A stretch of DNA of 50,843 nucleotides from Dethiosulfovibrio salsuginis (GTDB taxonomy: Bacteria; Synergistota; Synergistia; Synergistales; Dethiosulfovibrionaceae): positions 1-50,843 of the forward strand of contig NZ_FXBB01000019.1 in the NCBI RefSeq assembly GCF_900177735.1. The letters are read 5' to 3'. The position numbers and the translations under genes are program-made. Numbering within the stretch: position 1 is the stretch's first letter; every line of letters starts with the position of its first letter. The notes beneath the pieces were generated by a model. It did not search any database, was not told where the DNA came from, and saw nothing but the letters and a program-made list of their open reading frames with translations. Positions 48,692-50,843 of this stretch are shown piece after piece.

Positions 48692-48910
48692 GTCCAAACC
48701 AAGTCGATGCCTCACGTCGGCTAAAGACGAAGATTCCCTGTTGTCGAGAAGATCTTCCTCGTATGCGGCAGCAGCAAGGGCGGCGTCTTCCATATCGTCA
48801 AGATAGTCTTCGATGGCTTTACGGGCATACCAGCTTTTTGTTCTGCCGGTTTTCTTCGCCAGAGCTTCGAGTCGTGAAGAGAGCTGTTCGTCCAATCTTA
48901 TGGCAAGCAT
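48653..48910 (-). CDS. Orphan ribbon-helix-helix antitoxin
   Basis: About 85 residues from ATG 48910, after AAAGGGGG; a longer ORF start at 48949 lies beyond the promoter. The RHH domain LAIRLDEQLSSRLEALAKKTGRTKSWYARKAIEDYLDDMED is close to that of the antitoxin at 46354-46587. It continues ALAAAAYEEDLLDNRESSSLADVRHRLGLDPTFRI. No toxin gene follows; instead the scar repeat and a transposase remnant are found. It may therefore be a solitary antitoxin that outlived its toxin or cross-acts with the nearby RelBE pair. Confidence 0.8.
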   Translation of the reverse strand: MLAIRLDEQLSSRLEALAKKTGRTKSWYARKAIEDYLDDMEDAALAAAAYEEDLLDNRESSSLADVRHRLGLDPTFRINPNDFMI

Positions 48911-48932
48911 AGGAACTCCCCCTTTCTGTGTA

Positions 48933-48942
48933 ATACTAGTAT
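48933..48942. promoter_or_regulatory. Palindromic operator in the orphan antitoxin promoter
   Basis: ATACTAGTAT is a perfect 10-bp palindrome. On the minus strand it overlaps a -10 element TATACT, a typical place for RHH autorepression. Confidence 0.5.
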
Positions 48943-49010
48943 AGGGCATAATTTCCCTCTATTTCCGCGAAATAGGCCCCTCCCCGGTGGAGCGGAGAAG
49001 GGCTGTGTGT

Positions 49011-49460
49011 TTAGCCATTCCCGTTTTCCAAGAGAGAGGGGAAGAAGGACCTCAGCGAATCGATCGATATAGTGACGTCTTCTTTGTTTTCCGCCTCCAT
49101 CCATGGAGTCTCGTTGTGTGTGAGGTTGCGGAGTTTCGACGCTGAATATTCCCCATAGACGGAAAAAACGTCGTCGATCAATGCCTTTTCCTCTGTCGTT
49201 ACATTGTCAGGCGTGCCGTTCTGTGCTTTGTCTATGACGTTCGGTCCGAAGTCACGATAACTCTTGTACAGGTCGGGGACCACTGGCCCATGGGGCCACG
49301 CCTCTATGGCCTCCGGGAACAGCGGGCGTTCGAGTAGAACGACAGAAAAGCCCTGAACATAGTAGACGAGTTTCTGTAACTTAAGATGGGTTATCCCATC
49401 ACCTTCGTCGAGGTCGGCCTTTCCTAAAATATAACTTGCGACATCAAATACCGATGCCAT
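49011..49460 (-). CDS. Panacea-domain (DUF4065/SocA-like) protein
   Basis: 149 residues from ATG 49460, after AGAGGTG; the ORF extends upstream to 49481 without support. Panacea features: VASYILGKADLDEGDGITHLKLQKLVYYVQGFSVVLLERPLFPEAIEAWPHGPVVPDLYKSYRDFG, then SASKLRNLTHNETPW. These proteins are phage- and mobile-element-associated. The domain acts as a versatile antitoxin (SocA, PanA) with many toxin partners. No obvious toxin is coupled to it here: the next minus-strand gene is the orphan RHH antitoxin. Its partner may be lost, or the protein may act alone. Confidence 0.85.
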   Translation of the reverse strand: MASVFDVASYILGKADLDEGDGITHLKLQKLVYYVQGFSVVLLERPLFPEAIEAWPHGPVVPDLYKSYRDFGPNVIDKAQNGTPDNVTTEEKALIDDVFSVYGEYSASKLRNLTHNETPWMEAENKEDVTISIDSLRSFFPSLLENGNG

Positions 49461-49530
49461 AGGTAACACCTCTTTTTGCAATTGATATTACCACATAAAA
49501 GGTGCCGTGCCCCTCCATCTTCCCTTAGGT

Positions 49531-49536
49531 TATAAT
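49531..49536 (+). promoter_or_regulatory. -10 element for the EamA-family gene
   Basis: Consensus TATAAT 35 nt before the chosen start; no good -35 is seen. It lies over the first codon of a longer in-frame ORF (49535) and so argues against that longer start. Confidence 0.45.
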
Positions 49537-49570
49537 GGCGGAAGTTTGGATACGAAATGGAGGTGGGTCG

Positions 49571-50473
49571 ATGGAGACCGCTGGTATACTTTTCGCTTTA
49601 GGGGCCTCTTTATGTTGGGGAACCGTCCCTGTCATATACAAGCTCGGCATGGGCAAGGTTCTCATGGAGAAGATGAACGCCATAAGGTCCTTCGGATTTT
49701 TGGGAAGTTCCCTGGTAATATTCTGGCTCGCCGGAGAGGGCTCCATGGAAGGTGCCAGCTGGGTCATACTGGTTGGATTGGCCTCGGCGGTGCTGTTGGC
49801 CAACGTGGCAGGGGACCTTCTCTTCTTCATAGGCATCGACGCTATCGGCGTAGGGAAGGCCACCGCCGTGACCTGTAGCTATCCTCTGTTCGTGACGGTC
49901 ATATCGGTGGCTCTGCTTGGAGAGTCGGTCACCGTCATGACCCTGTCCGCGACGATAGCGGTTATAGCGGGCCTGGTTTTGCTGCGAAGTCGGTCTATCG
50001 CTCAGGTGGAAGGGTCGGGAGCGACCTTGAAAGGGGTCGTCGCATCCTTAGGAGCCGCCTTTCTGTGGGGTGGAAGTCTGGTAGTAACCAGATGGGCGGT
50101 CCTTGAGAGCGACCTAGGACCGGCGGCACTCAACCTGTGGAGGGCCCTCTTTTTCATGCCCATATCCTGGGGGTGGTGGAGCTGTCGATATCTTTCAATG
50201 GACGGAAAAGACCGTCCCGATTTTTTTAGGACAGACTGTAAAAGTTGGATAGCCCTCGTCCTAGCCGGAGCCTTGGCCCTCTCCATAGGGGGCTTTTCCA
50301 TCACCAAGGCGATGATGTTGGCTCCAGCCTCGCTGGTGAGTCCCATAGCGGCCACCAGTCCTCTGATAGCCGCTATATGGGGCAGGTTGCTCTTCTCCGA
50401 GAGGCTGTCTCCTTCTCAGCTCTTAGGTGTAGTGCTTATAATCGCTGGCTCGGTGGCCCTGACTTACTCTTAA
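49571..50473 (+). CDS. EamA/DMT-family transporter
   Basis: About 300 residues with ten predicted helices in two EamA repeats: AGILFALGASLCWGTVPVIYKLG at the N terminus and GVVASLGAAFLWGGSLVVTRWAV near the middle, ending SPIAATSPLIAAIWGRLLFSERLSPSQLLGVVLIIAGSVAL. ATG 49571 is chosen because GGAGGTGG (49559-49566) is 4 nt upstream and TATAAT lies at 49531. It is an inner-membrane metabolite exporter-type protein with unknown substrate. Its TAA stop abuts the palindromic element at 50474-50719. Confidence 0.88.
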   Translation: METAGILFALGASLCWGTVPVIYKLGMGKVLMEKMNAIRSFGFLGSSLVIFWLAGEGSMEGASWVILVGLASAVLLANVAGDLLFFIGIDAIGVGKATAVTCSYPLFVTVISVALLGESVTVMTLSATIAVIAGLVLLRSRSIAQVEGSGATLKGVVASLGAAFLWGGSLVVTRWAVLESDLGPAALNLWRALFFMPISWGWWSCRYLSMDGKDRPDFFRTDCKSWIALVLAGALALSIGGFSITKAMMLAPASLVSPIAATSPLIAAIWGRLLFSERLSPSQLLGVVLIIAGSVALTYS

Positions 50474-50719
50474 GGGAACCTCTAAAAATTCACTTTCGAG
50501 TCCCCTCGGAGAGACCGTCCCGCCTGCACCCTGTTTCGCCCAATCGTATACTCGACCTGCCTGTTCCGTACGAACCGCCTCGGAGGGCACGTCCTGTGCC
50601 CCCTCGGCTTGGGGCGACGTCCTGTCGCCCCATTCGACTACACGACGGCATGTCGAGTATACGGGCTCTGGGCTCCGTCGGAACGATCTCTCCGAGGATT
50701 AGAGTTTTTAGAGGTGCCC
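50474..50719. repeat. Palindromic dispersed element, copy 2
   Basis: A 246-bp near-identical copy of 28165-28413 with about a dozen substitutions or small indels. The terminal repeats are better preserved here (GGGAACCTCTAAAAATTC versus GAGTTTTTAGAGGTGCCC) and are flanked by TTAA on both sides, so TTAAGGG...CCCTTAA forms the outer palindrome. It is non-coding and again starts at the stop codon of the upstream gene. Confidence 0.85.
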
Positions 50720-50754
50720 TTAAGGCTTTTGTCTGTCTCTGTCTTTTTAACAGG

Positions 50755-50843
50755 TCAAGCGGAACGGTTCTCTATAAAGCCCTCGTATTCCCTAAAGGAC
50801 CTCTGGGAGAGCCTGTCGGCCATAGCCTGGGCTGTCATCACCG
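50755..50843 (-). CDS. Unrecognised protein, C-terminal part only
   Basis: On the minus strand the frame is open from the window edge to TGA (50757-50755) and reads about VMTAQAMADRLSQRSFRE then YEGFIENRSA. The window cuts it off after 29 codons. It is too short to name. The residues between the stop and the palindromic element (50720-50754) carry no clear terminator. Confidence 0.45.
   Translation of the reverse strand, partial: VMTAQAMADRLSQRSFREYEGFIENRSA

Overview
The window looks like a bacterial chromosome segment from a Gram-negative anaerobe or microaerophile of the Synergistetes (Dethiosulfovibrio-like). That assignment is an inference from gene style, not from a search. Codon use is moderately GC-rich, Shine-Dalgarno sites are strong, TTG/GTG starts are common, and the gene content combines an Mbh-style Mrp antiporter operon, a class II photolyase, tandem PEP/pyruvate-binding proteins and signal-peptide proteins.

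Layout. 1-3893 is the end of tuf followed by rpmG, tRNA-Trp, secE, nusG, rplK, rplA, an L10 leader with attenuator, rplJ and rplL. 3891-5293 holds a rhodanese gene with a Fur-like box and an amidohydrolase. 5348-5854 is a six-tRNA operon (Val, Asp, Phe, Gly, Cys, Asn). 5947-14572 holds a racemase, a FapA/DUF342 protein with an uncharacterised partner, and a stress/repair set (photolyase, MsrB-MsrA fusion, RarD-type permease, thiol peroxidase, a tiny tautomerase-like protein). 14687-18174 is a pair of PEP/pyruvate-binding proteins. 18258-21372 holds a second identical tRNA-Asn, two micro-ORFs sharing a PLSR motif, mgtE with a structured leader, and a tRNA-nucleotidyltransferase-family gene. 21444-29835 is a ten-gene Mrp antiporter operon whose last three genes are tandem NuoL/MrpD-like paralogues. 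29939-37820 is mixed: a PAS-PAS-GGDEF-HD-GYP protein, an ArsB/NhaD permease, a Fur-box small Gly-rich protein, DUF1846, a FabH-like enzyme and a secreted DUF4412-like protein. 37823-45393 is a polyphosphate cluster (PPK2/PAP divergent from PPK1, CHAD, Ppx and an amidohydrolase).

From tRNA-Gln (45432-45505) to about 49.5 kb lies a decayed mobile island. It contains a transposase N-terminal fragment, a RelBE-like pair, an integrase C-terminal remnant, an orphan antitoxin, a Panacea (DUF4065) protein and a duplicated 150-bp scar. Its most interesting part is 47572-48418: a good sigma70 promoter, three ~50-nt imperfect RNA repeats each with its own hairpin of different stem sequence, a perfect 12-bp-stem terminator, and then an AT-rich ~200-aa ORF that resembles PBECR4 BECR-fold nuclease proteins. 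That order is the architecture of type III (RNA-protein) toxin-antitoxin loci, but with a protein that does not look like ToxN, CptN or TenpN. I regard it as the best candidate for an undescribed system here.

A ~248-bp palindromic, non-coding element occurs twice (28165-28413 and 50474-50719). Each copy begins directly at the stop codon of a membrane-transport gene. The window ends in the 3' part of an unrecognised minus-strand gene.
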